64,000 nt of DNA, from positions 2,545,001 through 2,609,000 of the forward strand of contig NZ_CP017241.1 of the NCBI RefSeq assembly GCF_001908375.1, given 5' to 3'. The notes under the pieces were generated by a model. The model saw only the letters and a list, made by a program, of their open reading frames with translations, was not told where the DNA came from and did not search any database. A program made the translations under genes and the position numbers. Of the stretch, positions 9,165-20,999 are shown piece by piece (within the stretch, counting starts at the first letter, position 1; each line of letters begins with the position of its first letter). This DNA comes from Rhizobium etli 8C-3. GTDB lineage: Bacteria; Pseudomonadota; Alphaproteobacteria; Rhizobiales; Rhizobiaceae.

Positions 9165-10577
9165 TCATTTATCTCCTGTTGCCGAACCGACCAGCATAGT
9201 CACCCCGTCGAGCGCTGCCACATGGCTGACAAATGCATCGCCCCTGACTTCGAAGTTCTTGTACTGGTCGAAGCTTGCGCAAGCCGGGGATAACATCACC
9301 GCGCACGGACCAGCGTCATCTTTTTCCGCATCGGCTGCGGCATGGGCAACGGCGCCCTCCAGCGTCCCCGAAATCTCGTAGGGCACCGCCTCGCCGAGCG
9401 TCGCGGCGAATTCCGCCGCCGCTTCGCCGATCAGATAGGCCTTGGCGATGCGCGGGAAGAACGGCGCAAGCGTCGTGATGCCTCCCGCCTTCGGCAGGCC
9501 GCCGGCGATCCAGTAGATTCGATCGTAGCTGGAAAGTGCGGGCGCTGCGGCGTCTGCGTTCGTCGCCTTCGAATCGTTGACGAAGACGACGTGGCCGCGT
9601 GTTCCGACCGGCTGCATGCGATGTTTGAGGCCGGGGAAGGAGGCAAGGCCGGTGCGAATGTCTTCGGCCGAAAGGCCGACGGCAAGGCAGGCGGCGACCG
9701 CCGCGGCGGCATTCTGCGCATTGTGGCCGCCGCGCAGCGTCTGGATGCCGTCGAGATCGGCAAGCGGCAGAGCCGCAGCGCAAGAAGCCTGTATAAGCTT
9801 CGTGCCCTCGGCATAAATTCCATCAGCCAGCCGATGGCGGCGCGAAATGCGCACCACCTTCGTTCCTGCCCGCTCGAGGCGATCAGCGATCATCTCGCCA
9901 TAACTGTCATCGACGCCAACGATAGCCGTGCTGCTGCCGGCGACCAGCCGCTCCTTGATGCCGGCATAGTGCTGGATCGTGCCGTGGCGATCGAGATGAT
10001 CCGGCGTCAGGTTGAGCATAATGCCAGCAGAGGGATTAAGCGTCGGCGCGAGGTCAATCTGGTAGGAGGAGCACTCGACGACATAGTAGCGTCCGGTCTT
10101 CGGCGGATCGAGCGTCAGCACGGCCGTTCCGATATTGCCGCCAAGCTGCGTGTCGCGGCCGCTGGATTTCAGGATATGGGCAATCAGCGCGGTCGTCGTC
10201 GACTTGCCGTTCGTGCCTGTGATGGCGATGAAGGGGCAATCGGGGGCATGCGCCCGGCGCTCGCGCACGAAGAGTTCGACATCTCCAACGATATCGACAC
10301 CGGCGGCGCGGGCGAGATCGACCGTCCAATGAGGTTTCGGATGCGTGAGCGGCACGCCCGGCGACAGAACGAAGAGCGACTGAACACTCCAATCGATGCT
10401 TCGCAGGTCCGCGGTATGGATTCCCTCGGCGGCAGCCTTGGTGACGCTGTCGGGATTGTCGTCCCAGGCAGTAACATGGGCGCCGCCCAGAATGAGCGCG
10501 CGGGCCGTTGCAAATCCGGACCCTCCAAGGCCGAATAACGCGACCTTCTTTCCCGCAAGCGTCGTGACAGGGATCAT
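9165..10577 (-). CDS. murD: UDP-MurNAc-L-alanine--D-glutamate ligase
   Basis: Adds D-glutamate to UDP-MurNAc-L-Ala with ATP. The 470-residue sequence has the N-terminal nucleotide-binding fold [19 protein letters not shown], the Mur-ligase P-loop [17 protein letters not shown], and a central domain with [21 protein letters not shown]. The C-terminal domain includes [17 protein letters not shown]. The ATG at 10577 gives the family N-terminus [11 protein letters not shown]; the open frame extends twelve codons upstream into the mraY gap without homology. It lies seven bases after mraY. Confidence 0.95.
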   Translation of the reverse strand: MIPVTTLAGKKVALFGLGGSGFATARALILGGAHVTAWDDNPDSVTKAAAEGIHTADLRSIDWSVQSLFVLSPGVPLTHPKPHWTVDLARAAGVDIVGDVELFVRERRAHAPDCPFIAITGTNGKSTTTALIAHILKSSGRDTQLGGNIGTAVLTLDPPKTGRYYVVECSSYQIDLAPTLNPSAGIMLNLTPDHLDRHGTIQHYAGIKERLVAGSSTAIVGVDDSYGEMIADRLERAGTKVVRISRRHRLADGIYAEGTKLIQASCAAALPLADLDGIQTLRGGHNAQNAAAAVAACLAVGLSAEDIRTGLASFPGLKHRMQPVGTRGHVVFVNDSKATNADAAAPALSSYDRIYWIAGGLPKAGGITTLAPFFPRIAKAYLIGEAAAEFAATLGEAVPYEISGTLEGAVAHAAADAEKDDAGPCAVMLSPACASFDQYKNFEVRGDAFVSHVAALDGVTMLVGSATGDK

Positions 10578-10584
10578 GTCCGCC

Positions 10585-11685
10585 TCACCGCAGCTTGAGG
10601 GTGGAAAGGCCAAGCATTGCGAGGCCGACGGCGATGATCCAGAAGCGGATCACCACCTGGCTTTCGGTCCAGCCCTTCTTTTCGAAATGGTGATGGATCG
10701 GCGCCATCAAGAATACGCGGCGCCCGGTCATCTTGAAGAAGCCGACCTGGATGATGACCGAAAGCGTTTCTGCAACAAACAGACCGCCGATGATCGCCAT
10801 GACGATCTCGTGCTTGGTCGCGACCGCAACGGTGCCGATCGTGCCGCCGAGCGCCAGCGAACCCGTATCGCCCATGAAGATTGCGGCGGGCGGCGCGTTG
10901 AACCAGAGGAAGCCGAGGCCCGCACCGATGACTGCGCCGAGAACCACGGCAAGTTCGCCCGTGCCGGGCACGAAGTTGATTTGCAGGTAGTTCGCAAATA
11001 CCGCATTACCGGCAAGATAGGCGATGATACCGAAGGAGGCGGCGGCAATCATCACCGGAACGATCGCAAGACCATCGAGGCCGTCCGTCAAGTTGACGGC
11101 GTTACCTGCCGAAACGATCACGAAACCACCGAAGACCACGAACAAGATGCCTAGATTGATCAGGAAATCCTTGAAGAACGGGAATGCGACCGAGGAGCCA
11201 AAGGTCGAGCCTGCGGTACCGGAGGCAAGTGCAGTGCGCATCATGAAATAGACGGCGATGCCGGCAATCACGAACTCAATGCCGAGACGCGCCTTGCCCG
11301 AGAACCCCTTGTCGCTCTGCTTGGTGACTTTGAGATAGTCGTCGTAGAAGCCGATCGCGCCGAAGCCGAGAGTAACGAGCAATGTCGCGACCACATAGAC
11401 ATTGGAAAGGTCGGCCCACAGAAGCGAGGCGCCGACGATGCCTGCAAGGATCATCAGCCCGCCCATGGTCGGCGTGCCGGCCTTCTTGAAATGCGTCTGC
11501 GGCCCGTCGGCGCGGATCGGCTGGCCCTTTCCCTGGCGGATTCGCAGCGAGTTGATGATCATCGGCCCGAAGAGGAAGACGATCAGTGCGGACGTGAAAA
11601 GAGAGGCGCCTGTACGGAACGTAATGTATCTGAACAGGTTCAGGAATTTCAGTTGGTCCGACAGTTCGACTAGCCAAATCAGCAT
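10585..11685 (-). CDS. mraY: Phospho-MurNAc-pentapeptide transferase
   Basis: Integral membrane enzyme that transfers phospho-MurNAc-pentapeptide to undecaprenyl phosphate, making lipid I. The 366-residue protein shows the [20 protein letters not shown] loop with the catalytic aspartates, [14 protein letters not shown], a further loop with [19 protein letters not shown], and [19 protein letters not shown] near the C-terminus, all diagnostic. Hydrophobic segments fit ten helices. It sits between murF and murD with short gaps. Confidence 0.97.
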   Translation of the reverse strand: MLIWLVELSDQLKFLNLFRYITFRTGASLFTSALIVFLFGPMIINSLRIRQGKGQPIRADGPQTHFKKAGTPTMGGLMILAGIVGASLLWADLSNVYVVATLLVTLGFGAIGFYDDYLKVTKQSDKGFSGKARLGIEFVIAGIAVYFMMRTALASGTAGSTFGSSVAFPFFKDFLINLGILFVVFGGFVIVSAGNAVNLTDGLDGLAIVPVMIAAASFGIIAYLAGNAVFANYLQINFVPGTGELAVVLGAVIGAGLGFLWFNAPPAAIFMGDTGSLALGGTIGTVAVATKHEIVMAIIGGLFVAETLSVIIQVGFFKMTGRRVFLMAPIHHHFEKKGWTESQVVIRFWIIAVGLAMLGLSTLKLR

Positions 11686-11707
11686 TCAGGGCCCCTTGTT
11701 TACCCGG

Positions 11708-13137
<1,430 letters not shown>

Positions 13138-13141
<4 letters not shown>

Positions 13142-14598
13142 GATTTCAGCTCCTCCAAAGCTTCGCGCACTTCGGCGTGGTCCGAGAACGGCAGCGTCAT
13201 ACTCCCGATGGTCTGCCCTTCTTCATGCCCCTTGCCTGCAACGATGAGTGTGTCGCCGGATTTCAGCATGCCGACGGCCTCGTGGATCGCCTGCGAACGG
13301 TCGCCGATTTCGGTGGCGCATGGCGCCGCAGCCATGATCTCGGCCCGGATCGAGGCCGGCTCCTCGGAACGGGGGTTGTCGTCCGTGACGATCACCACAT
13401 CGGCCAGCCGACAGGCGATCTCGCCCATGATTGGACGCTTGCCCCGGTCGCGGTCGCCGCCGCAACCGAAGACGAGGATCACGCGCCCGGTCGTAAAGGG
13501 ACGCACGGAATTGAGTACATTTTCCAGCGCATCCGGCTTGTGCGCGTAATCGACATAAGCAAGCGCTCCATCCTTCGTATGGCCGACGAGTTCGAGACGC
13601 CCCGAGGCGCCCTGGAGTTTCTCAAGCGCGGCCATCGCGGTCTTGGCCGGAACACCGGTGGACATGGCAAGCGCCGCGGCGACCAGCCCATTGGCGACCT
13701 GAAAATCGCCGGCGAGCGGAATATCGACTTCGAAAATCTCGTCACCGCAATGAACTTCGGCGATCTGCTTGTGTCGGAAATGCTCGACCCGCTTCAGTGC
13801 AAGATAATCTCCCTTGCGGCCTACGGTCAGGACGTCGTGGCCCGCATCCTTTGCCGCCTTGATCGCCTGCTCGGACCAGGCATCGTCGGCGAAAATGACG
13901 GCTGGTAACCCTTTCGGCAGCAACGTATCGAAAAGCCGCATCTTGGCGGCCATGTAGCTTTCGACCGTCGGATGATAATCCATGTGATCGCGGCCGAGAT
14001 TGGTGAAGGCGGCAGCCGAAAGCTTCACGCCGTCCAGACGGCATTGGTCGAGACCGTGGCTCGATGCCTCCATCGAAGCGTGCGTCACCCCCTCGTCAGC
14101 GAGGTCGGCCAGCAGCTTGTGCAGCGAAACCGGATCTGGCGTCGTCAACGAACCGTACTCGTTGCGCATCGGGGAAACGACCCCGGTCGTGCCGATCATG
14201 GCCGCCGGATGTCCGGCATGGGTCCAGATCTGGCGCGTGAAGGAAGCGACTGAGGTCTTGCCCGCCGTGCCGGTTACGGCGACCATCGTCTGAGGCTGCC
14301 TGCCATAGAAATTCGATGCGGCGACGGAGAGAAAGCGGCGCGGTTCCCTGACCGCAAGGACAGGAATGGAAGCCTCGACGGCTTGAGCCGACACGGCAAG
14401 GATCGCGCCACGTTTGGCGGCGTCGGCGATGTAGACCGCGCCGTCGGCCTTCGAGCCGGCCACCGCAAAGAACGCCATTCCGGCCTCAATCTTGCGGCTA
14501 TCGGCAGAAAGTCCGGAAATCTCCAGCCCGCCCAACGGCCCTTCGAGTTGGTCCTTGATTTCCGGAAGCGCGCTTCCGGCTATGTCCCGCAGTTTCAT
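13138..14598 (-). CDS. murE: UDP-MurNAc-L-Ala-D-Glu--meso-diaminopimelate ligase
   Basis: Adds the third residue of the stem peptide. The 486-residue protein has the P-loop [17 protein letters not shown] and, in the C-terminal domain, [13 protein letters not shown]; the DNPR motif identifies the diaminopimelate-specific form, so the organism has ordinary DAP-type peptidoglycan. The ATG at 14598 gives the N-terminus [13 protein letters not shown]; the reading frame is open further upstream but that part is rich in Arg and Ser and unlike the family. A 63-base gap separates it from ftsI. Confidence 0.95.
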
Positions 14599-14661
14599 CG
14601 AATGTCTTTTCTCTCTCACGCCGCCCACCCCACGCGAATCGGCGCTGATATTCATTCACAC

Positions 14662-16413
14662 TCAATAAGACACCAGCAAGGCCGATCCGTCTTGGCCAAA
14701 CTGCGGTTCTATGCCGAGGATGGGCGCGGCACGCCGGATGATGTTCTTGACCATTGGCGCAGCCGTGTAAGCAGCGATGTTCTGTCCCTTTTCGCCGTTA
14801 TGTGGCTCGTCGCAGAAGGTCAGCACGACGTATTGGGGATTGTCGATCGGGAACGCGGCGATGAAAGCGTTGAAATTCAGATCATTCGCGTAACGGCCGT
14901 TGACGACCTTGTCGGCCGTGCCCGTCTTGCCGCCAACATTGAAGCCAGGCACGTCGGCGTTGCGTCCCGAACCTTTGAGGCCGTTCAGCTTGAACAGGTA
15001 GCGGATTTCGTCGCTGGTGCTCTTCTTGACGACGACCTCGGCCGTCTCGTCGGCCTGGTCACGGGTGCGCGGCAAAAAGGTCGGCTCGATGAGCTTTCCG
15101 CCGTTGACGAGGGCTGCGCCGGCAACGGCCGTCTGCAGCGGTGTCGTCGAGACGCCATGGCCGAAAGAGATTGTGATCGAGTTGATCTTCTTCCAGACTT
15201 TCGGCTGGCTTGGCATCTTCACTTCCGGCAGTTCCGTCCGCATTTTCGTCAGCAGCCCAAAGCGCGTCAGATAGTCCTTCTGCAGGTCCATGCCGACGAT
15301 GTCGATCATCTTCGCCGTACCGATGTTCGACGAATACTCAAAGATTTCAGGCACTGTCAGCCAGCGGCGCTGACCATGGAAATCGTTGATCGTAAAGCCG
15401 CCGATGCGGATCGGGCGGCTTGCATCGAAGCTGTCGTTAATGCTGACCTTGCCGCTGTCGAGCGCCATGGCCGTACTGAAGGTCTTGAAGGTCGAGCCCA
15501 TTTCGAACGTGCCGTTCGACATGCGGTTCAGCCAGCCTTCCTTGGCGCCTTCTTCCGGATTGTTCGGGTCGAAGTCCGGCGCAGAGGCCATGCCGAGCAC
15601 TTCGCCGGTGTGAATATTGAGGACGACCGCGCCCGCGCCCTTGGCTTCGTAGTTGGTGACCGCGTTAATCACGACGTCCCGCACGATGTTCTGGACGCGC
15701 AGATCGATCGAGAGCTTGACCGGCTCGAGCGGCTGATCGCTGGTCATTCCTACCGATGCCAGGTCGGCAAGGCCCTGGTCGTCGATGTATTTTTCCATGC
15801 CCGCGACGCCGCGGTTGTCGATGTTGACGTAACCGAGGATATGCGAGGCCGTCGGACCACCCGGGTAGAAGCGGCGCTTTTCCGGACGGAAACCGATACC
15901 GGGAATGCCGAGCGCCAGAATCTGGCTCTGCTGCTTCGGGGTCAGCTGGCGGCGAAGCCACGCAAAGTGCGAACTCTTGACCGAGAGCTTCTTGTAAGTC
16001 CCCTTCACGTCGAGATCGGGCAGGACTGTGGCAAGCTTCTCGATCGCCTCATCAGCGTCGACGATCTTGTTCGGTTCGGCAAAAAGGGAAACCGTGCGGA
16101 TGTCGGTCGCCAGCACTTCACCATTGCGATCGAGGATGTCGGGCCGCGACGCCATCAGGCGATCGGGCGGCAGGATGCTGGAAACGACTTCCGGATCCTT
16201 CATGCCATACTCGACCAGGCGGCCGCCGATGACGCCGTAAAGCGCGGTGAACCCGAGGATCAGAAGCCCGACGCGGCTTTTGGCTTGACCGGACTTCTTC
16301 TTGCGCGACCCCTCCAGCGGCAAGCTGCCTGACGGGCCACCGAAGCGGTTATAGACGCCAGAGGAGAAATGCGCCTGACTTTTCAGGACCATGATGCGAG
16401 AGAGAAACGACAT
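14662..16413 (-). CDS. ftsI: Septal peptidoglycan transpeptidase FtsI (PBP3)
   Basis: Class B penicillin-binding protein that cross-links septal peptidoglycan and activates FtsW. The 583-residue protein has a cytoplasmic tail, one membrane helix (VGLLILGFTALYGVIGGRLVEYG), a pedestal domain, and a transpeptidase domain with the active-site STFK (in MGSTFKTFSTAM), SSN (EYSSNIGTAK) and KTGT (GGKTGTADK) motifs. It begins two bases after the ftsL stop. An internal ATG at codon 8 is an alternative start. Confidence 0.95.
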   Translation of the reverse strand: MSFLSRIMVLKSQAHFSSGVYNRFGGPSGSLPLEGSRKKKSGQAKSRVGLLILGFTALYGVIGGRLVEYGMKDPEVVSSILPPDRLMASRPDILDRNGEVLATDIRTVSLFAEPNKIVDADEAIEKLATVLPDLDVKGTYKKLSVKSSHFAWLRRQLTPKQQSQILALGIPGIGFRPEKRRFYPGGPTASHILGYVNIDNRGVAGMEKYIDDQGLADLASVGMTSDQPLEPVKLSIDLRVQNIVRDVVINAVTNYEAKGAGAVVLNIHTGEVLGMASAPDFDPNNPEEGAKEGWLNRMSNGTFEMGSTFKTFSTAMALDSGKVSINDSFDASRPIRIGGFTINDFHGQRRWLTVPEIFEYSSNIGTAKMIDIVGMDLQKDYLTRFGLLTKMRTELPEVKMPSQPKVWKKINSITISFGHGVSTTPLQTAVAGAALVNGGKLIEPTFLPRTRDQADETAEVVVKKSTSDEIRYLFKLNGLKGSGRNADVPGFNVGGKTGTADKVVNGRYANDLNFNAFIAAFPIDNPQYVVLTFCDEPHNGEKGQNIAAYTAAPMVKNIIRRAAPILGIEPQFGQDGSALLVSY

Positions 16414-16415
16414 GG

Positions 16416-16856
16416 CTACTCCACCGAACCGGTTGACATCAGATCTTCTTCTTTGGCCCGCGGTGCCGGAGTAGGGACCGGCTGCGCCTTGGCAGCAACA
16501 GCCGTAGCTGCACTTGCACCAGGCTTCTGGCCATTCTTCGCCTCGGTGATTTCCGGAACTGGAACCTGCGATTTCAACATCGGCAATTCGCGCATATGGA
16601 CGAGCGCTGTGGAGTCCGTCGGCTGCAACTTCAGTTCGCCATTATAGGCATTCACCAGACGCTCCAGCCGGTTCGGCTGCGATTGCAGCGCCCAGTCGGC
16701 CTTGAGCAGGTCGATCGTGTCCTTTTCGAGCTTGATCTCGGCTTCGAGGCGACGAACCTCTTCGAGCTTCAGTTCTGCGCGGTGCTTGATCGTATAGGTC
16801 ACGGTGGCCGCTGCCGTCATGACGCCGATGAGCACAAAGTCGAACGTTCTGAGCAT
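16416..16856 (-). CDS. ftsL: Cell division protein FtsL
   Basis: Small bitopic divisome protein of 146 residues. It starts MLRTFDFVLIGVMTAAATVTYTI, a membrane helix directly at the N-terminus, followed by a charged heptad-like coiled coil (LKLEEVRRLEAEIKLEKDTIDLLKADWALQSQ) that would pair with FtsB/DivIC. The C-terminal third is Ala/Pro-rich and looks disordered, longer than in enterobacteria but usual in rhizobia. The ATG at 16856 is used because the membrane helix starts there. Position between rsmH and ftsI is the canonical one. Confidence 0.9.
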   Translation of the reverse strand: MLRTFDFVLIGVMTAAATVTYTIKHRAELKLEEVRRLEAEIKLEKDTIDLLKADWALQSQPNRLERLVNAYNGELKLQPTDSTALVHMRELPMLKSQVPVPEITEAKNGQKPGASAATAVAAKAQPVPTPAPRAKEEDLMSTGSVE

Positions 16857-16857
16857 T

Positions 16858-17883
16858 TCAACCTCCAAGCTTTTCGAGGCTGGCAAGACTGGGCAACCCG
16901 AAGATCGACATATCCGCAGTTTCGGCCGGCGCATCGGTACGCATGCCGGCCCGCAGCTTGGCCGAACGCGCCCGCGGATTGGCCTCGGCTTCAGCCTTGC
17001 CTGCAGTAATCATGGGTTTGCCGACCGGCTCGAACGTCGCCGCGCGCTCATGTGCAATCGGCAGGTGGCGCGAACCCGACGCCTTGCCCGAGCGGTCGGA
17101 GAAGAATTTCTTGACGATGCGGTCTTCCAGCGAATGGAAGGTGACGACCACGAGACGGCCACCGGGCTTTAAGACGCGCTCGGCGGCAAAGAGCGCCTGC
17201 CCGAGCTCGCCAAGCTCATCATTGACAAAGATGCGAAGCGCCTGGAAAACACGGGTCGCAGGATGAATCTTGTCCTTCATCTTGCGCGGCGTCACCACCT
17301 CGATGAGACCCGCGAGATCGCGCGTCGTTTCGAACGGCTTTTCACTCCGGCGCTTCTCGATGGCATGCGCGATACGAGGCGCCTGATCTTCTTCGCCGAG
17401 GAAGTGGAAGATGCGGATGAGCTCGGCGACTTTGGCGCGATTGACGACGTCGGCGGCAGAAACGCCGGAAGCGGACATGCGCATGTCGAGCGGGCCGCTC
17501 TTCTGGAAGGAGAAACCGCGTTCAGCCTCATCGATCTGCATCGAGGAAACACCGATGTCGAGCACAACGCCGTCGAGCCCACTTTCAGGCGCATGATCGG
17601 CCAGGCTGGAAAATTGCGAACGAGCGAGCTTGAGGCGGCCGCCATAGGCTGCGACCATGTCCTGGCCGGCTGCAATTGCCGTCGGATCCCGATCCAGCGC
17701 AATCACATCGGCGCCGGCATCGAGAATGGCCGATGTGTAGCCGCCGGCACCAAACGTTCCATCGAGAATGATTTTGCCGGAAGCCGGCTGAAGCGCCGAA
17801 AGCACGTCCGCAAGAAGAACCGGAATGTGGCGAACCGGTCCGCCACCGGCATCAGTTGAACCTCCGCCAGGATTCGCCGCCAT
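16858..17883 (-). CDS. rsmH: 16S rRNA (cytosine(1402)-N4)-methyltransferase
   Basis: Methylates N4 of C1402 in the ribosomal P site using S-adenosylmethionine. The 341-residue protein has [16 protein letters not shown] near its start, then the SAM-binding [16 protein letters not shown] motif, [20 protein letters not shown], and the C-terminal [16 protein letters not shown], all diagnostic for MraW/RsmH. The frame is open far upstream through mraZ, but the ATG at 17883 is 14 bases after the mraZ stop and fits the family. An extra glycine-rich stretch precedes the conserved start. Confidence 0.95.
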   Translation of the reverse strand: MAANPGGGSTDAGGGPVRHIPVLLADVLSALQPASGKIILDGTFGAGGYTSAILDAGADVIALDRDPTAIAAGQDMVAAYGGRLKLARSQFSSLADHAPESGLDGVVLDIGVSSMQIDEAERGFSFQKSGPLDMRMSASGVSAADVVNRAKVAELIRIFHFLGEEDQAPRIAHAIEKRRSEKPFETTRDLAGLIEVVTPRKMKDKIHPATRVFQALRIFVNDELGELGQALFAAERVLKPGGRLVVVTFHSLEDRIVKKFFSDRSGKASGSRHLPIAHERAATFEPVGKPMITAGKAEAEANPRARSAKLRAGMRTDAPAETADMSIFGLPSLASLEKLGG

Positions 17884-17897
17884 TCCGCACCCTCGTT

Positions 17898-18338
17898 CTA
17901 TCCGGAACGCCTGCCCGCCAGCCTGCGCTCCCCTCGTGCCTGTATCTGGGCCGCCTGAAATGCCTGCGGCTGCCACAGCTGAAAATGATCCGCCCGACCC
18001 ACGAAGGCCACCTCGTCCGAGATGCCGGTAAAGTCGCGGATGAAATCCGTGACCATAAGGCGCCCCTCGGCGTCGAGCTTCATGAAGACCCCGCCCCCAT
18101 GGATAAGAAGCGACATCTCGTTCGCATCCGGCGAAAACGGATCCTCCGCAGCGATCTGCCGCTCGAATCTTTCCAGAAGATCCGGGCCGCCGACGCTGAT
18201 CGCCGGAAACACAAAGTCCTGGAAGCAATAGAGCTCCTGGACGTTGCGCTGCGCCAGGACGGAGCGAAAGGCCGCAGGCACGGAAACCCTGCCCTTGGAA
18301 TCGATCCGGTTGGTCGCATTCGAAAGGAAGCGGCTCAT
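17898..18338 (-). CDS. mraZ: Transcriptional regulator MraZ
   Basis: First gene of the cluster; MraZ represses its own dcw promoter by binding tandem TGGG-type repeats. The 146-residue protein has two swapped-hairpin AbrB-like domains: [22 protein letters not shown] near residue 5 and [20 protein letters not shown] near residue 85. The ATG at 18338 is chosen over one four codons upstream because MSRFLSN is the family start. A matching operator array lies about 180-210 bases upstream. Confidence 0.93.
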   Translation of the reverse strand: MSRFLSNATNRIDSKGRVSVPAAFRSVLAQRNVQELYCFQDFVFPAISVGGPDLLERFERQIAAEDPFSPDANEMSLLIHGGGVFMKLDAEGRLMVTDFIRDFTGISDEVAFVGRADHFQLWQPQAFQAAQIQARGERRLAGRRSG

Positions 18339-18514
18339 GACACGAAACATCCGTTCCCGAAAGGGCCCGGGCAGAATTCAGATGCCCGCATCCCTCAAAG
18401 TCAGACACAGCTTCGCCAGCCGGATGAACAAGAATCCATCCGGCGCCTCCGGAAAGGAAGACGCCTGGGCTTTGCGATTGACGGGCGATTGATTGCCCTC
18501 GTGCAGTGCATTTA

Positions 18515-18548
18515 TGGGATACCATGGGACCATATGGGCGTCAATGGG
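18515..18548. promoter_or_regulatory. Four TGGG direct repeats, MraZ operator
   Basis: ATGGG occurs with its TGGG at 18515, 18525, 18535 and 18545, an exact 10-bp period, so all four face the same side of the helix. Known MraZ operators are TGGGN units repeated at 10-bp spacing in front of mraZ; E. coli has three. The array lies 177-210 bases upstream of the mraZ ATG. Confidence 0.8.
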
Positions 18549-18584
18549 AAACGCCCGTCTCGCGATGAGCGCAGTATCGAAAAT

Positions 18585-18615
18585 TTATAAGCTGTTAAGT
18601 TTAACAAAGGGTTAG
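18585..18615 (-). promoter_or_regulatory. Candidate dcw promoter with a CtrA-like box
   Basis: On the operon strand the AT-rich stretch reads CTAA-CCCTTTG-TTAAAC (18601-18615), one mismatch from TTAA-N7-TTAA, followed by TTATAAAT as a possible -10 element near 18590. The MraZ repeats lie just downstream, as expected for a repressor blocking this promoter. No start site is known. Confidence 0.35.
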
Positions 18616-18749
18616 GATCGACATCCCGCTCGTCCCAGAAAGCGTCGACGAGAAAACGAACTGCAAAAGACCGCACAGGTGCAATCATGCGCAAGACTTG
18701 CGATCCATCAGAGGATTATCGCCGCCGCCGAAATGACATGTCGCAGAAA

Positions 18750-19157
18750 TTAATCGCCAGTTGGCCTGTAAGCCGGGTTCTGTATGGCTCCGGCCGAAAC
18801 CGGAACGTGGCAGCCATTCCTCTGGGACAGCGTTTGCACGCTGCCTCACGCAACCCACCCGGATGACTGACCCGGAAACCGGCCGGCGGGCTTTCGCCCG
18901 CCACGTCATCCCTATTCGGTCTTGCTCCCGGTGGGGTTTACCGTGCCGTCGCCGTTGCCGGAGACGCGGTGGGCTCTTACCCCACCCTTTCACCCTTACC
19001 TGCGCAAGCGCAGGCGGTTTGCTTTCTGTGGCACTTTCCCTGAGGTCGCCCTCGCCGGACGTTATCCGGCACCGTATTTCCGTGGAGCCCGGACTTTCCT
19101 CACCTTACCGCCTTTCGACATTGGTAAAGCGCGGCTGCCCGGCCAACTGGCAGAGCT
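18750..19157 (-). ncRNA. rnpB: RNase P RNA (class A)
   Basis: Catalytic RNA of ribonuclease P, which removes 5' leaders from tRNA precursors. On the minus strand it contains the conserved core GAGGAAAGTCCGGGCTCC (near 19080-19100), AGGGCGACCTCAGGGAAAG, and near the 3' end ACAGAACCCGGCTTACAGGCC. The ends pair: GCCAGTTGGCC (19151-19141) with GGCCAACTGGC (18766-18756), defining the outer helix and approximate boundaries. Exact ends are uncertain by some ten bases. Confidence 0.95.
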
Positions 19158-19206
19158 CAAATAGACGAGAGCGCGGCCAATTACCACTGGAAATGTACAG
19201 ATGCCA

Positions 19207-20382
19207 TTACCGAAAGAAAGGCTGGAAATCCGTAGCGTAGCCCTGATCCCCGATTTTGCCCTTCAACAACAGCTCGGCCCCAAGTCGGCCGATCTCGTCG
19301 GAACTCTTCGCCGAAGTGCCGGCACAGCCGGTCAGAACGGCAAGCCGTGGAGACGAAGTATAACCGATCATCGGATAACGGCTCTTGGTGTGCGAGACGG
19401 CACAGGCGGCCGTCGAAACGGAAAGCGGCCGCAGATCCGGAACGAGACGGCGGACAATCGCCGTGAGATGATCGCGCGCCGCCGGCCGGCCGTCAGTCCG
19501 GAACCAGGCACGCAAATCCCTTTCGGTCTCAAGTAGATGGTCATCGGGATCGCCGCCGATCTTCAGATATATCTTCCCGTCAGGATACCGGATCGGAGGC
19601 AGCAGATAGATATCGGTCTGCGGCGCCTCGACGATCAGCGACGGCATGGCAGCAAACTCTGCGGCCTGCGCCTCGCTCACCTCGAACAGGGTCACCGTCC
19701 TTCCATGAACCGACATGTCAACCGATTGCGGCAACAGATTCTCGCCAATGGAAAAACCGCCAGCCGCAATCAGTACCTTTTCCGCCGAATAGACCGTGCC
19801 GCGCGAGGTTTCGACTGTAGCAACCCCGCCTGCCTCGCAGATTGCCGTCACATAGTCGCGAACGACTGTTGCTCCCGCCTTTTGCGCAATGATCGACTGC
19901 GCCTTCACCAGTTTGCGCGCACTGATATGGCCGGCGCCCTTTACCTGAAATACGCCCTCGCAGCCGTCCGGCAAGTCAAAGAAAGGAAACGCTGCTTTGA
20001 GGCCCGCCTCGTCGAGCAGCGTCGTTTCGACACCGAGCGATGCAGCTGCTCTTGTCGTGTTGACGATATACGCGCTCTGGGCCGGCGCCACGAAGGCGCA
20101 ACCCGCTTCGGTGTAGAATGTGACGCCGCTGTCTGCTTCGATGTCAGCATATCGGGAGATGGACCGATTGGCGAGAAGCGCCCAGTCGCGATCCGGATCG
20201 ACGGTCCGGGTGATGCGGCCCTCGTCGTAATGGCTGGCGAAAACACCCCGGTGCGCCTTGCGGTTTTCCGGCTCGTCTGGACCGATCACGGCAACGCCGT
20301 CCGTGCGTTTGGCCAAATGCTTCGCCGCCGCCGCGCCCATCATGCCGCGGCCGACGACGATATACTTGAAATCAGCCGCCAT
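19207..20382 (-). CDS. FAD-dependent oxidoreductase of the DAO family
   Basis: A 391-residue flavoenzyme resembling sarcosine oxidase, N-methyltryptophan oxidase and related amine oxidases. The N-terminus has the dinucleotide fold YIVVGRGMMGAAAAKHLA followed by an acidic strand end (VIGPDEPE), and the C-terminus has a second FAD-contact stretch CAVSHTKSRYPMIGYTSSPRLAVLTGCAGTSAKSS. HRGVFASHYDEGRITR matches the substrate-side loop of monomeric sarcosine-oxidase-like proteins. The first motif has Arg where Ala or Gly is usual. A GAGGTGAG site supports the ATG at 20382. The substrate is unknown. Confidence 0.8.
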   Translation of the reverse strand: MAADFKYIVVGRGMMGAAAAKHLAKRTDGVAVIGPDEPENRKAHRGVFASHYDEGRITRTVDPDRDWALLANRSISRYADIEADSGVTFYTEAGCAFVAPAQSAYIVNTTRAAASLGVETTLLDEAGLKAAFPFFDLPDGCEGVFQVKGAGHISARKLVKAQSIIAQKAGATVVRDYVTAICEAGGVATVETSRGTVYSAEKVLIAAGGFSIGENLLPQSVDMSVHGRTVTLFEVSEAQAAEFAAMPSLIVEAPQTDIYLLPPIRYPDGKIYLKIGGDPDDHLLETERDLRAWFRTDGRPAARDHLTAIVRRLVPDLRPLSVSTAACAVSHTKSRYPMIGYTSSPRLAVLTGCAGTSAKSSDEIGRLGAELLLKGKIGDQGYATDFQPFFR

Positions 20383-20435
20383 ATCTCACCTCGCTTCGAG
20401 GTCCAGATAGCACGGCGGCCGACGCAATTCATATC

Positions 20436-20999
20436 TTAAATCGACGTTTGCGCCGCGCCTGACATAAGAGCGAGCACTTTGCCGCAATAGGCCTTTGAGA
20501 TCGGGTTCATCTTCTGTGCGCCGTGGCCGGCATTGTACTTGAGGATGGTATTGCAGGTCTGCCCGCCGCCAAGTTCATGGGCAGCCGCCAAATATTTCAT
20601 CCCATACTTGATGTTCGTTTCCGGATCGAAGAGGCCCTTCTTCGTTCCCGAATAACCCATCATGCGCGCCGTTGCCGGCTTGATCTGCATGAGGCCGATC
20701 TCGCCTGCGCTGCCGCGTGCCTTCGGGTCAAAATTGCTCTCGACACGGACGACGGCGTGGGCAAGCTCGACGGGTACGTCATATTGCTCGGCATATTTGG
20801 CAATCAGAACTGAATATTTATTGGCTGTGAAATCCGGCATTGCATAACCGCTTTGGCGGTCGACGGTCTTGAAGATGACCGTTCGGGTTTCTTTGTTCCC
20901 GTCTTTGTCCTTATTACCTGCGTCGCCAGCAAAAGCGCAGCCGTACCCTGCCAGCAGCAGGCTTGCGCATGCCGCTGCACCAATAATCATATGTCTCAT
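20436..20999 (-). CDS. Secreted SLT-type lytic transglycosylase
   Basis: A 187-residue protein with a signal peptide (MIIGAAACASLLLAGYGCAFA) and a goose-type lysozyme/SLT domain. The catalytic Glu lies in ELAHAVVRVESNFDPKARGSAGEIGLMQIKPATARMMGY, followed by DPETNIKYGMKYLAAAHEL and CNTILKYNAGHG. It cleaves MurNAc-GlcNAc bonds forming anhydromuramic ends in the periplasm. It is the first of several peptidoglycan hydrolases between 20 and 32 kb. Confidence 0.88.
   Translation of the reverse strand: MRHMIIGAAACASLLLAGYGCAFAGDAGNKDKDGNKETRTVIFKTVDRQSGYAMPDFTANKYSVLIAKYAEQYDVPVELAHAVVRVESNFDPKARGSAGEIGLMQIKPATARMMGYSGTKKGLFDPETNIKYGMKYLAAAHELGGGQTCNTILKYNAGHGAQKMNPISKAYCGKVLALMSGAAQTSI

Noticed and set aside
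14383..16332. Very long open reading frame antisense to ftsI
   Set aside because: It exactly shadows a strongly conserved gene, its product is rich in Arg, Asp and His as expected from complementing GC-rich codons, and it has no family motif.
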